Numbered from the stretch's first letter, positions 54,014 through 62,897 are shown. The stretch: DNA of 63,063 nucleotides from Brevibacterium sp. 239c (GCF_900169365.1 NZ_FXZH01000022.1:1-63063), one strand, 5' to 3'. A program made the numbers and translations. Notes: a model not told the origin generated them from the letters alone.

Positions 54014-56052
54014 GCAGCAACGACCCTAACAATCAGGGCTACAACTCCAACAACCGGGGACGGCACGGGGATCAGGACCACCGCACGTTCCCCACAGATG
54101 CAGATGGCTCACGCGACTCCTCAGACGTCCCCCGCAACTCGACTGCAGGACCTCAAAGACCCACAGACGGGTCCCGCCGTTCGGCAGAGATCCCACGCAC
54201 CTTCCCGAACGGGTCGAACAGCGCCAACGGTTCGAACGGCCCGGCCCGCGTCAGCCCACCCGTCGCGCCCTCGGCCCGACCGACCGGCCCGAACAGCCAG
54301 AACAGCCAGAACGGTCCGGACAGCCCGGACAACCCGGAGCAGGGCCAGGGCCAAGGCGGCAATGCTGGTCAAGGCCAGGCTCCATGGCAAGGACAGGACC
54401 CCAGGCAGGGCCAGAGGTTCGATCACAACCAGGATCAGAATCCCCCGCAGGGACAGCCGACTCGCGCTCAGCCCCCTGTTGATGGTTCGAGAGGCCAGAC
54501 CGGCCAGCCCGGACAGCCAGGCCAGGGACCGAGCCAGAACTACGGCAGCAGCCAGCGCTTTGACCGCAGTCCAGACAATGGCACCAGCAGTCACAACGGC
54601 TACCCCTATGCCAGAGCCACCACACCCAACGGACCAGCGCAGGCCGGCCCCAACTCCCCCACTGATGCCAATGCCCCATACGGCACTCCGTATTCTCAGG
54701 GTGCCGGACAGCCTGCACTTGGTGCAGGAGTCGGAGTCGCTGCGGGAGCGGGTGCAGGCGCCGCTGCCGGCACAGGCTCAAATGCCCACGGTCATTACGG
54801 CAATCAGCCGAACCAGGGCGGGTACCCCGCTTCCGGTTCCGCGGGATTCCAGTCCGGGCCAGGGGGTCCGGGTGGGCCCGGCGCGCCAGGAGGCCCAGGA
54901 GGACCGGGAGGCCCCGGGCCGTACGGAAGCGAAGCACCACCTCGGCGAGAGAAGCGGGGACCGGGCTGGGGTGCGACCATCGCCATCGCGTTGATCGCCG
55001 CCCTGCTGGGCGGAGGTGCTGCCTTCGGCGGGAGCTACGCGGTCAGTGCCCTCGGAGGGGATGAACCGCGCAAGGTCGCCGGTCAGACGATTGAAACCCC
55101 GGACTGGACCGAGGTCGCGAAGCAGACGTCCCAGAGTGTCGTCTCGATTCAGGTCGGCACCGATGGCAAGGTCCAGGCTCTGGGTTCGGGCTCGCTCTAC
55201 GACGACCAGGGGCACGTCATCACGAACAACCACGTGGTGGCCCCGGCAGACACGCCCTCCGGTGAGATCGCGGTGACGATGAAGAGCGGTGAGACGATGA
55301 AGGCCAAAATCGTCGGGCGCGATCCGTCGACCGATATCGCGGTCATCAAACTCGACCAGGTTCCCAAGGACGTCGATCCTCTGCCCGTCGGCGACTCGAA
55401 GAAGATGAAGGTCGGAGACCCGGTGATGGCATTGGGCAACCCCCTCGGCCTCGCGGACTCGGTCACCACCGGCATCGTCTCAGCCCTCGACCGTCCTGTG
55501 TCGACGGAGAACATCGGCGAGGACGCGACTTCGCAGGAGAAGGAGATGACGATCACGAACGCCATCCAGACGGATGCGGCGATCAACCCCGGCAACTCCG
55601 GCGGCCCGCTCGTGGACGGCGATGGCAACTTCATCGGCGTCAACTCCGCTGCCGCCTCATTGAGCCAGGCAGGTGAGGACGGCCAGTCGGGATCGATCGG
55701 CATCGGGTTCGCCATCCCCTCTTCACAGGCTGTGATGATCGCCGACCAGCTCATCGCCAACGGCAAGGCGCTGCACCCGTTCCTCGGGATCACGCTCACG
55801 GACGGACAGATCAACAGCGGCGGCACCACTCGCGGCAGCGCCAAGGTGCAGTCGGTGCAGTCCGGATCACCAGCAGCGAAGGCAGGCTTCAAAGACGGCG
55901 ACGACATCGTGTCCGTGTCCGGGACAAAGGTCAACAACGCGATTGCGCTGCGTGCGCTCGTCCGCGCACAGCCGACGAACTCTCCCGTCGATTTCACGGT
56001 GATCCGCGGCGGACAGGAACAGACGTTGAAGACAACGCTGGTACTGAAGTAG
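54010..56052 (+). CDS. htrA: HtrA/DegP-like membrane serine protease with PDZ domain
   Basis: 680 residues. A disordered Gln/Gly/Pro/Asn-rich region (1-315) precedes one membrane helix (320-342), so the protease faces outside. The trypsin-like domain has the triad H408 (TNNHVV), D442 (STDIAV) and S530 (NPGNSGGP), then a PDZ domain (590-680) with FLGITL and DGDDIVSVSGTKV. HtrA enzymes degrade or repair damaged envelope proteins. It overlaps the kinase stop (ATGA), so the three genes are an operon, like MprAB-PepD. Strong terminators follow. The disordered N-terminus is much longer than in typical members. Confidence 0.93.
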   Translation: MSSNDPNNQGYNSNNRGRHGDQDHRTFPTDADGSRDSSDVPRNSTAGPQRPTDGSRRSAEIPRTFPNGSNSANGSNGPARVSPPVAPSARPTGPNSQNSQNGPDSPDNPEQGQGQGGNAGQGQAPWQGQDPRQGQRFDHNQDQNPPQGQPTRAQPPVDGSRGQTGQPGQPGQGPSQNYGSSQRFDRSPDNGTSSHNGYPYARATTPNGPAQAGPNSPTDANAPYGTPYSQGAGQPALGAGVGVAAGAGAGAAAGTGSNAHGHYGNQPNQGGYPASGSAGFQSGPGGPGGPGAPGGPGGPGGPGPYGSEAPPRREKRGPGWGATIAIALIAALLGGGAAFGGSYAVSALGGDEPRKVAGQTIETPDWTEVAKQTSQSVVSIQVGTDGKVQALGSGSLYDDQGHVITNNHVVAPADTPSGEIAVTMKSGETMKAKIVGRDPSTDIAVIKLDQVPKDVDPLPVGDSKKMKVGDPVMALGNPLGLADSVTTGIVSALDRPVSTENIGEDATSQEKEMTITNAIQTDAAINPGNSGGPLVDGDGNFIGVNSAAASLSQAGEDGQSGSIGIGFAIPSSQAVMIADQLIANGKALHPFLGITLTDGQINSGGTTRGSAKVQSVQSGSPAAKAGFKDGDDIVSVSGTKVNNAIALRALVRAQPTNSPVDFTVIRGGQEQTLKTTLVLK

Positions 56053-56060
56053 CACCACCT

Positions 56061-56093
56061 GAGTGCAGATCGCTGTGGATGGCGATCTGACTC
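56061..56093 (+). terminator. hairpin after htrA
   Basis: GCAGATCGC and GCGATCTG form an 8-bp stem with GAGT/ACTC outer pairs, 9 bases after the htrA stop. Confidence 0.5.
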
Positions 56094-56102
56094 ATGTGCG
56101 TT

Positions 56103-56142
56103 GAGGGTGTGGACAGCCAAGCGCTATCCACACCCTCTTTCT
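56103..56142 (+). terminator. strong terminator after htrA
   Basis: GAGGGTGTGGA pairs with TCCACACCCTC (11 bp) over a 13-base loop, followed by TTTCTCT. This is the clearest intrinsic terminator in the region. Confidence 0.85.
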
Positions 56143-56232
56143 CTGGGCTTCTTCCAGCGCGAGCGAGCGGTGATGCTGATGAGAGTCCCGGTCCCTCGTA
56201 CCGAGTTCCGGTGCCCACCGTCAGGAGAAGTC

Positions 56233-56520
56233 ATGAGTTTCGAAGTCGACGCCGAACGCGTCTCATCTGCAGCCGCTTCCACAGCAGGAACCGCGCGCAC
56301 ACTTGTTGCGGAGTCCAATACGATGCTGAGGAATCTTCTCACCTTGCAGGAGTGTTGGAAGGGAAGCGCTGCACAGAACTTCCAGACAGTCATCAATGAG
56401 TGGGAGGGCGCACAGAAACAGCTGTTCGAATCGCTGACCTCGATCCACGGGGCGCTCAACACAGCGGCCGCTCAGTACTCTGAGGTCGAAGCCGCGAATT
56501 CCCGGCTCTTCGCCCCCTGA
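56233..56520 (+). CDS. WXG100 (ESAT-6-like) protein
   Basis: 95 residues: two helices with the WxG turn read as CWKGSAAQNF near residues 42-51, which is the WXG100 hallmark. Such proteins are exported by Type VII secretion (ESX/WSS) and form dimers. The C-terminal YxxxD/E signal is not obvious (QYSEVEAAN is the closest). AGGAG precedes the ATG at 56233 by 5 bases. It is a single gene between HtrA and PspA; no secretion machinery gene is in the window. Confidence 0.87.
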   Translation: MSFEVDAERVSSAAASTAGTARTLVAESNTMLRNLLTLQECWKGSAAQNFQTVINEWEGAQKQLFESLTSIHGALNTAAAQYSEVEAANSRLFAP

Positions 56521-56532
56521 GCGCCAAGCCCC

Positions 56533-56558
56533 CGACAGCATGCCACGGCATGCTGTCG
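56533..56558 (+). terminator. terminator after the WXG100 gene
   Basis: A 12-bp perfect stem (CGACAGCATGCC / GGCATGCTGTCG) closes on a two-base loop, 13 bases after the stop. Confidence 0.65.
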
Positions 56559-56734
56559 TCGCCGATTCTCGCCTCGATTATCTGTTCGAGTTCTGTGTCC
56601 ACGTCTGGCAAATTGTCAGCCTTTGTTAGTAGGCTGATAGCGATAGTTCGCGGCGGTGCTGACAGGGTTTCTCCAGGTACGGAGACGATCGGTCTGTAGC
56701 GTCGGGTCAAGACCAATGCAGGAGTCGACTACGG

Positions 56735-57481
56735 ATGAGCATCTTCCAAAGGATCGCGGCGATCTTTGGCGCCAAGGCCAACAAGGCACTGGACAAAGCC
56801 GAGAACCCCAATGAAACCCTCGATTATTCATATCAGAAGCAGCTTGAGCTGCTGCAGAAGGTACGCCGCGGTGTTGCCGATGTCGCCACCAGCCGCAAGC
56901 GCCTCGAACTGCAGATCACTCAGCTCGAACAGCAGCAGTCCAAGCTCAGCGGTCAGGCCCAGAAGGCCATGGAGATGGGCCGCGAGGACCTCGCTCGTGA
57001 GGCACTGACCCGGAAGTCCGGTCTTGACCAGCAGATCACCGATCTGCAGGGACAGCACGAGGGCCTCCAGGGCGAAGAGCAGAAGCTGACACTGGCATCA
57101 CAGCGGCTGCAGGCCAAGGTCGACGCCTTCCGCACGCGGAAGGAAACGATCAAGGCCACATACAACGCGGCGGAGGCACAGTCGAAGATCGGCGAAGCCT
57201 TCTCAGGCATCTCCGAAGAGCTTGGTGACGTCGGGCTCGCCGTCCAGCGCGCCGAGGACAAGACGGCTTCGCTCCAGGCACGGGCTGGTGCCGTCGACGA
57301 ACTGATCGCTTCGGGCGCACTCGAAGATGTCACCGGGTCTTCGAAGGATGACATCAGTTCACAGCTCGATGCGCTCTCCAGCGAAAACGATGTCGAGATG
57401 GAACTCAACCGGATGCGTGATTCGCTGCCAGCCTCGTCGAACAAGCAGCAGCAGTCGCTTGAAGGCGAGGAGCAGCAATGA
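56735..57481 (+). CDS. pspA: PspA/IM30 phage-shock protein
   Basis: 248 residues, almost all coiled-coil (residues about 25-205: LELQITQLEQQQSKLSGQAQ and later). The N-terminal amphipathic helix MSIFQRIAAIFGAKANKAL is intact and would bind membrane. PspA forms scaffolds that protect damaged membranes. AGGAG stands 10 bases before the ATG. The stop overlaps the start of the PspAA gene (ATGA). Confidence 0.92.
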   Translation: MSIFQRIAAIFGAKANKALDKAENPNETLDYSYQKQLELLQKVRRGVADVATSRKRLELQITQLEQQQSKLSGQAQKAMEMGREDLAREALTRKSGLDQQITDLQGQHEGLQGEEQKLTLASQRLQAKVDAFRTRKETIKATYNAAEAQSKIGEAFSGISEELGDVGLAVQRAEDKTASLQARAGAVDELIASGALEDVTGSSKDDISSQLDALSSENDVEMELNRMRDSLPASSNKQQQSLEGEEQQ

Positions 57482-57762
57482 TTATCCGCATCATGGGCGA
57501 GGGCCAGTACGATGTCGCCGACGTCGACCAGAACCTGATGCAGAAATACGACAACCAGGTCGAAGACGCCGTCAACGTCGGCAATGAAGAAGCCGCCAGG
57601 AACGCTCTGCACGCCCTCCACGACTATGTCGTCACAAACGGCAAGGCTGTCTCCAACGACTACCTGGGTTCGAGTGAGGCCGTTATACCGTTCGTCGATG
57701 CGACCCTGCAGGAGATCACGGAGCTCCTCACCGGTGAAGGCTTCATCCCGGATCCAGCGTGA
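57478..57762 (+). CDS. pspAA: PspA-associated protein PspAA
   Basis: 94 residues, matching the small PspAA domain found beside PspA in actinobacteria and archaea: MIIRIMGEGQYDV at the start, then DNQVEDAVNVGNEEAARNAL and a final GEGFIPDPA. It overlaps the PspA stop (ATGA), so it is co-translated. Its role is unknown, but the strict linkage indicates a partner of PspA. Confidence 0.85.
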   Translation: MIIRIMGEGQYDVADVDQNLMQKYDNQVEDAVNVGNEEAARNALHALHDYVVTNGKAVSNDYLGSSEAVIPFVDATLQEITELLTGEGFIPDPA

Positions 57763-57814
57763 TCCGCACAGCCTGATCCGCACTGCTTGACCAACACATC
57801 TTGATATCGAAGGC

Positions 57815-57851
57815 TCCGGCCCATTGCCTTCACCCAAGGCTGTGGGCCGGA
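57815..57851 (+). terminator. hairpin between pspAA and htpX
   Basis: TCCGGCCCA pairs with TGGGCCGGA, with an inner GCCTT/AAGGC pair, 52 bases after pspAA and 26 bases before htpX. No T-tract follows; partial read-through into htpX is likely. Confidence 0.5.
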
Positions 57852-57877
57852 ACTGCCAGACCCAGAGAGGAACCACG

Positions 57878-58789
57878 ATGAAGAATCGCTTCGTCAAGGA
57901 CAACGGGCTCACCATGCGCATGGGGTGGACGATCTTCCTCAACGGACTCATCTATGTGGTCCTCATTCTGGCCATCTGGTGGATCTTCGGACAGAGTATC
58001 CCCGGGGTCATCTTCGCTGTGCTCATCAGCGCGGGCGCGTTCTTCTTCCAATGGTACTTCTCCGACAAGATCGCGATGAAGGCCATGGGAGCACGGGAGG
58101 TCTCCCCCGAAGAGGCCTCCGAACTGCACACGATGGTCGACCGGCTCTGCCAGCTCGCCGATTCGACCAAGCCTCGCGTCGCGGTCTCGAACTCGGCAAT
58201 ACCCAACGCCTTCGCCACTGGCCGTTCGCCGGAACGATCGGTCGTGTGTGTGACTCGCGGACTGCTTGAAAAACTCGACCGTGATGAGGTCGAGGTCGTG
58301 CTGGCGCACGAACTCTCCCACGTCGCCCACCGTGATGTCACTGTCATGACCGTCGCCGGGGTCACCGGAGTCCTGGCCGCACTGATGATGCGCGCCGGCT
58401 ACTACATGAGCTTCGGACGGTCGAACAACAACAACGGCGGTGTTCCCATCCAGCTGGTGTTCCTCCTCGTCGGGGCCGTCGTCTACGGTCTCTCGTTCCT
58501 CCTCATCCGCAGCCTCTCGCGCTACCGCGAGCTTGCCGCAGACAGGGCAGCAGCCATCCTCACCGGCGCGCCCTCGACGCTGGCTTCGGCACTGACGAAG
58601 CTCAGCGGGGACATGAGCAAGATCCCGGAGAAGGACCTACGTTCTTCAGCCTCGGCCAACCACCTGGCTCTCATTCCCGCTGTCAGCGGCAAGGCAGCCC
58701 TCGGACAGCTCTTCTCCACTCACCCCTCGCTGGACAAGCGGCTGGCACAACTGGCGAGGATCTCCGGGCAGCTTTCACAGCAGCAGTGA
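57878..58789 (+). CDS. htpX: HtpX-type M48 membrane metalloprotease
   Basis: 303 residues. Two N-terminal helices (about 17-53), then the zinc motif HELSH in LAHELSHVAHRDV and a third ligand in RYRELAADRAA. HtpX removes damaged membrane proteins. AGAGAGG precedes the ATG at 57878; an in-frame start at 57824 lies in the hairpin. It sits between pspAA and pspAB, so it is part of the envelope-stress set. Confidence 0.92.
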   Translation: MKNRFVKDNGLTMRMGWTIFLNGLIYVVLILAIWWIFGQSIPGVIFAVLISAGAFFFQWYFSDKIAMKAMGAREVSPEEASELHTMVDRLCQLADSTKPRVAVSNSAIPNAFATGRSPERSVVCVTRGLLEKLDRDEVEVVLAHELSHVAHRDVTVMTVAGVTGVLAALMMRAGYYMSFGRSNNNNGGVPIQLVFLLVGAVVYGLSFLLIRSLSRYRELAADRAAAILTGAPSTLASALTKLSGDMSKIPEKDLRSSASANHLALIPAVSGKAALGQLFSTHPSLDKRLAQLARISGQLSQQQ

Positions 58790-58840
58790 CGATCACTGAG
58801 CTGACCGCAATCGCACCGACCGACATCCACTAGGAGTTTC

Positions 58841-59440
58841 ATGGGTTTCTTCGACGCGCTGTTGGGCCGTTCCAAACCGAAACGGGCCAACCTCGACGAC
58901 CTCTTCGCACTTCCTCCAGCCGCGCTGACGCTCGAAGCTGCAACAGGCTTCAAGCCCACCGGTGTCGGAGCAGTGGCGTTCCGACAAGTCGAGGGCGCGG
59001 CGTTCCAGTCCGCTGAGTCCGAGAGCATTGCCCTCATCAGCTCCGACCCGGCCGCGAACGTGTCACAGCGCAACGATGGCTTCGGATACACCTGGCAGGT
59101 CGTCTCCGACACCGACGCCGAGGTGGTCAATCTCGTGACTAATCTGCACGCTGTGAATTCGGCCCTGGTCAGCCAGGGCTTCGATACCATGCTGCTGTGC
59201 TCGACCGTCTACTTTGCCAACCCGGATGGGCGCCGCCTGGCACTGGTCTACCAGTACAAACGCGGCACGTTCTATCCGTTCGCACAGTCGGGTGCCAAGC
59301 AGCGAGACAATCCTCTTGAGATTCAGGTGCGCGGTGTGCTGGCCAACGAACTGCCGTTCGAGGATGACACTTCACGGTGGTCGGCGCTGTGGGATGCACC
59401 GGGGCTCAATGACTCCCCCCAGTCGAACGAAGAACACTGA
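58841..59440 (+). CDS. pspAB: PspA-associated protein PspAB
   Basis: 199 residues. It begins GFFDALLGRSKPKRANLDDL, which is typical of PspAB, and contains DGFGYTWQVVSD and HAVNSALVSQGFDTMLLCS. TAGGAG precedes the ATG. Its role is unknown. It is the last gene of the PspA set and is followed by a heptanucleotide repeat and a terminator. Confidence 0.83.
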   Translation: MGFFDALLGRSKPKRANLDDLFALPPAALTLEAATGFKPTGVGAVAFRQVEGAAFQSAESESIALISSDPAANVSQRNDGFGYTWQVVSDTDAEVVNLVTNLHAVNSALVSQGFDTMLLCSTVYFANPDGRRLALVYQYKRGTFYPFAQSGAKQRDNPLEIQVRGVLANELPFEDDTSRWSALWDAPGLNDSPQSNEEH

Positions 59441-59528
<88 letters not shown>

Positions 59529-59547
59529 CCAAGAAACCTGATACGAA

Positions 59548-59577
59548 GAAGGGACGTCCCCGCGGGGACGTCCCTTC
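59548..59577. terminator. terminator after the PspA operon
   Basis: A 14-bp perfect stem (GAAGGGACGTCCCC and complement) on a two-base GC loop, downstream of the heptamer repeat. It also lies downstream of the convergent S4-domain gene and may serve both. Confidence 0.75.
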
Positions 59578-59664
59578 TGCAATGTCTGTCTGTATCAGTT
59601 CGTATCAGTTCAGCTGTGTTGCCTGCAGCGGTTCAGCGACCGATGCGACGCTGGTTCGTGAGTC

Positions 59665-59877
59665 CTATTCGGTCGCGACCTCGATGACCTCACCCAGAGC
59701 TTCGACAGTGTCTCCGGGCCGAATTGTGGCACCTCGGCGAGTTTCGACCTCACCATTGACCACGACTTCGCCGTCGGCGATCATGTCCTTGGCCATCGCG
59801 CCATGTTCGGCGACGCCATGGAGTTTGAGCAGCTGACCAAGTTTGATCGACTCGCCGCGGATCTCAATTGTCTCCAT
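59665..59877 (-). CDS. small S4-domain RNA-binding protein
   Basis: 70 residues, a single S4 domain: IKLGQLLKLHGVAEHGAMAK, then GEVVVNGEVETRRG. This YaaA/RlbA-like group binds structured RNA, often rRNA. The ATG overlaps the stop of the upstream membrane protein gene (TGATG). Confidence 0.87.
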   Translation of the reverse strand: METIEIRGESIKLGQLLKLHGVAEHGAMAKDMIADGEVVVNGEVETRRGATIRPGDTVEALGEVIEVATE

Positions 59878-60707
59878 CAGAATATGTCTCCCAGATCGAA
59901 TCCGTCGCCTCCGAAGAGACCTCCGCCATCGCCGCCATCTCCGCCGAAGAATCCGCCTCCGTCACCACCAGCATCGCCACCTCCGGCGTCACCGCCAGCC
60001 ATGTCACCGCCGCCGTTGCCATCCCAGCCACCGCCGCCCATACCGCCGAACATCATCGACCCCATCAGCACACCGGGCAGAAGCCCTGAACCTGCGTAGG
60101 AGTTGAAGTATCCGCGGTTGTATTCGGCGTAGGCAGGACCTGCTTCCCAGTAGGCGCGGCGAGTGTGTCCGTCAGCGGTCACGACCTTGCGCACCGCAGG
60201 ATCCGCACCCACCGCGACGCGCTCGGCGTCGGCAGCGCAGACAGGAACGGGTCGCAACTGACCACCGGCTGGCGCCCAGTCGATGTCTTCGGACGAGGGT
60301 CCGTGCTGCGGGTTGAAGAAGCATGGAGGACGGCGCACGGGCAGCGGCTTGCCGTCGACACGAGCGCGCACGCACTTGGCGGCATAGCGGCCGTCTTCGA
60401 GAGCCTCGGTGACACTGCGGATGTCGGAGGGTTCGTCGACATTGTCGAGCGTCTCCTTCGCAACGTCATAGGAGTCAAGTGCCTGTTTGTAATCCTGCGA
60501 ACCACCGGTGTCGAGTTCGACTCCAGCGGTGAGGACATCCAGTTCGGCGACTTCTTCGCCAAAGGACGTCACGTCTTCTCCGGCGGTCTTCGTCACCTGC
60601 TGGAGCTCGGAGGCTGCGAGTTCCTTCTTACGTTGTTTTTCCTTGCGGTAACTGACGAAGAAAATGGTGCCGAGCACCACGAGTACTATCAGGAATACTG
60701 GTCCCAC
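59877..60707 (-). CDS. membrane-anchored protein with a Gly-rich C-terminus
   Basis: 276 residues: an N-terminal helix (VFLIVLVVLGTIFFVSY), a helical region with EDVTSFGEEVAELDVL, a conserved-looking CFFNPQHGPSSEDIDW, VPVCAADAERVAVG, and a tail of 60 residues rich in Gly, Asp and Phe (GGDGGGFFGGDGGDGGGLF). The tail recalls TPM-domain-type membrane proteins, but the domain itself was not recognised. The start is GTG at 60707 with GGGAGG ahead. It is coupled to the S4-domain gene. Confidence 0.7.
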   Translation of the reverse strand: MGPVFLIVLVVLGTIFFVSYRKEKQRKKELAASELQQVTKTAGEDVTSFGEEVAELDVLTAGVELDTGGSQDYKQALDSYDVAKETLDNVDEPSDIRSVTEALEDGRYAAKCVRARVDGKPLPVRRPPCFFNPQHGPSSEDIDWAPAGGQLRPVPVCAADAERVAVGADPAVRKVVTADGHTRRAYWEAGPAYAEYNRGYFNSYAGSGLLPGVLMGSMMFGGMGGGGWDGNGGGDMAGGDAGGGDAGGDGGGFFGGDGGDGGGLFGGDGFDLGDIF

Positions 60708-60885
60708 GATCTATGCCTCCCAGCAGAATGAGTCACCATTTAGTATGCCGGACGAATCTGACAAGCGACTGAACCGAACCCTTGTGTCGGCTCAGTTCTC
60801 AAGGTCCGACACCACTCTCCGATGAAGAGTTCAGCTCATTCGCGGCAGGATCCGGCAACCACTTCACGATGAGTCAGGACTGCTT

Positions 60886-61635
60886 TCAGCTCAGGTGGCT
60901 CAGCCCCTTGACGAGGGTTGCGGTTCCTCCGCCGAGAGCGAGGATGATCATGGCAATCCGAGCGGTCGAGGCTTCGACCTTCTTCGACAGCCAGTCTCCG
61001 CTGACAAGTCCGGCGATGAGGACCGCAGCGATCCCGATCCACACGGGTGCCGCCAGCTGCGGCCATGCACTCTCGTCGAATACGGCTTTGAAGATGACCG
61101 CCGAGGTTGTCCCGACGACGAGGAACGGCTGCAGGGTTGCGGCGAATGTCCGCTGATCCCACCTGGTCAGGACGGCATAGGCGCTGACGGCAGGACCGCC
61201 CGTTCCCGCAGCCGCCGACATCGTGCCGGAGAGGAGACCGGTGGTGAATTTAGTGCCGAAGTTCGCGGGCATCGTCTTGCCTGTCCGACCGATGACCATG
61301 GAGCTGATGAGGGAGGCGATAATGAGCGCGCCGATGAGTATCTGCAGTGGTGGCGCCGGGAGTGCCGCGGCCAGGAGAGCTCCGGGAATCGTGCCGATGA
61401 CGGTCCCCAGCGTCAGCTTCCAGAAGGCTCCCCAATCGGCCTCTCGCCAGGTGCGGGCGAAGACGGTACCGCTGGCCACGATGCCGCAGATGTTGACGAG
61501 CACCACACCGGAGAACGGGTCGAGCAGAAGCACGAGGAATGGGCCGCTGACCAGGCCGAATCCCATTCCGGTCACCCGCTGCGAAACTGCGCCCACGAAC
61601 ACCGCGAACAAGATGAGCACGACGACGGGTTCCAT
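60886..61635 (-). CDS. TSUP (TauE/SafE) family sulfite/sulfonate exporter-like protein
   Basis: 249 residues with seven or eight membrane segments in two TSUP repeats (GAVSQRVTGMGFGLVSGPFL, then GLLSGTMSAAAGTGGPAVSA). Family members carry sulfite, sulfoacetate or other organosulfur anions out of the cell. The ATG at 61635 has TAGACT ending 7 bases ahead (leaderless). It is divergent from the DUF1707 gene. Confidence 0.87.
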   Translation of the reverse strand: MEPVVVLILFAVFVGAVSQRVTGMGFGLVSGPFLVLLLDPFSGVVLVNICGIVASGTVFARTWREADWGAFWKLTLGTVIGTIPGALLAAALPAPPLQILIGALIIASLISSMVIGRTGKTMPANFGTKFTTGLLSGTMSAAAGTGGPAVSAYAVLTRWDQRTFAATLQPFLVVGTTSAVIFKAVFDESAWPQLAAPVWIGIAAVLIAGLVSGDWLSKKVEASTARIAMIILALGGGTATLVKGLSHLS

Positions 61636-61642
61636 TTGCTCA

Positions 61643-61680
61643 AGTCTAGTTCAGACCGCTCATCCGGGCGGGGTTACAGT
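61643..61680. promoter_or_regulatory. divergent leaderless promoters of the TSUP and DUF1707 genes
   Basis: TAGACT (61643-61648, minus strand) ends 7 bases before the TSUP ATG, and TACAGT (61675-61680, plus strand) ends 7 bases before the DUF1707 ATG. Confidence 0.6.
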
Positions 61681-61687
61681 AAGAGTC

Positions 61688-62467
61688 ATGAACAGTTCCC
61701 CTCTGTGGTCACGATTCAGCGCGGATCCGCGTGCGCATGGGCAGGTGCGCGCCTCCGATGCCGATCGCGCTGTCGTGACCGATGTGCTGTCCGAGGCGTA
61801 TGCCTTGGGCCAGATCGATGCAGAGGAGTTCGATGAGCGCAGCGAGGCTGCCAATCACATGAAGACCTTGGGAGAGGTCCCCGATCTCGTGCAGGATCTC
61901 ATCATCGCCGAGGCTGGCGAGCTCGACCCGGGGGAACTCGACGATTCCGCTCGTGCCCAAGCTCTGGCCCGGTTGAACGCTGATCGTGTCCCGATCACTC
62001 CCGAACAGATCGATGCGGCCGCACAGAAATATTACAAGGACCGTGTGCGGGCCGCGCTCCTTGGAATGTTCGCGGGACCTGCAGGCGTGACGCTGGCGAT
62101 CTGGGCCGCCACCTCATTCGCCCAGGGGAGGCTGATCTTCTTCTGGCCGATCTTCGTCATTCTTCCGATGCTCTTCGGCGCGATCTCGCAGATCTCCAAC
62201 AAGCAGAGCCTCATCCGCAAACGCAAGCGCGAGCTGACCAAGCGGGCTCGAGCTCACTTGGGTGATGCTGAGGCCAAACGTGAACTTGAGGCGCATAAGA
62301 CGGGCTTGGAGGACGAGGATGAGGACTTCGGAGACACATTCGGCAACGGATTGCAGCCTCCGCACCCATTGGCTCCCCCATTTTCACCGGGGCATGAGTC
62401 GACGCGCGATGAAATGCGCAGGCGTCGGGATGAACGCCGACGTCGACGCAGAAACCCCTGGGACTGA
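61688..62467 (+). CDS. DUF1707 domain membrane protein
   Basis: 259 residues. The N-terminus is a DUF1707 domain (VRASDADRAVVTDVLSEAYA, then GQIDAEEFDERSEAA), a middle region has two helices (MFAGPAGVTLAIWAATSF, FWPIFVILPMLFGAI), and the C-terminus is highly basic (RRRRDERRRRRR). DUF1707 is common in actinobacteria and thought to be involved in membrane-linked signalling. The ATG at 61688 has TACAGT 7 bases ahead (leaderless). Confidence 0.87.
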   Translation: MNSSPLWSRFSADPRAHGQVRASDADRAVVTDVLSEAYALGQIDAEEFDERSEAANHMKTLGEVPDLVQDLIIAEAGELDPGELDDSARAQALARLNADRVPITPEQIDAAAQKYYKDRVRAALLGMFAGPAGVTLAIWAATSFAQGRLIFFWPIFVILPMLFGAISQISNKQSLIRKRKRELTKRARAHLGDAEAKRELEAHKTGLEDEDEDFGDTFGNGLQPPHPLAPPFSPGHESTRDEMRRRRDERRRRRRNPWD

Positions 62468-62471
62468 CAGA

Positions 62472-62487
62472 ACCGAATCGCTTCGGT
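62472..62487. terminator. small hairpin between DUF1707 and SnoaL-like genes
   Basis: ACCGAA-TCGC-TTCGGT forms a short 6-bp hairpin between the convergent genes, 4 bases after the DUF1707 stop. Weak, with no T-tract. Confidence 0.35.
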
Positions 62488-62513
62488 CGTAACCATTCGC
62501 GAGGAACGAACCG

Positions 62514-62897
62514 TCAGAGCCGGAAGGTCCGAATCTGAGCGAATTCCTCTGCCTTGTTATTTCGGAACCAGAACGTATCCGAGAAGTAGCCGATGTCCTC
62601 CCCATCACTCGAATACTCCCACTGCCCCCAGGCAGCACCAGCCTTGCCGTGAGTGATGGCCGCCTCCAGATGACCGGCCACTGGGTTCGAGGCGTAGAGA
62701 CCCAGCAGTGCTGCGACGACCTCGTCACGGCCGGTGCTGGTCTCGACTCCCCCGCTGCCGACGATCTGGAGTACGCAGTCCTCGGCGACCACCTCGGCGA
62801 GGGCCGACTCATCGCCTATGAACAGGTTCTCTTCGAACCGGGCCACGAACATGTTCTTGGGACTGTTCCCGCAGGACTCTGTGCCGGTGAATGTCAT
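62514..62897 (-). CDS. SnoaL-like/nuclear-transport-factor-2 fold protein
   Basis: 127 residues. The cone-shaped NTF2-like fold is shown by ARFEENLFIGDESALAEVVA at the start, then GRDEVVAALLGLY and GQWEYSSDGEDIGYFSDTFW. Members are small-molecule isomerases or binding proteins. The ATG at 62897 has TAGCCT ending 7 bases ahead, suggesting a leaderless start; a longer frame reaching to 63053 runs through the 36-bp repeats and is not likely to be translated. Confidence 0.75.
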   Translation of the reverse strand: MTFTGTESCGNSPKNMFVARFEENLFIGDESALAEVVAEDCVLQIVGSGGVETSTGRDEVVAALLGLYASNPVAGHLEAAITHGKAGAAWGQWEYSSDGEDIGYFSDTFWFRNNKAEEFAQIRTFRL

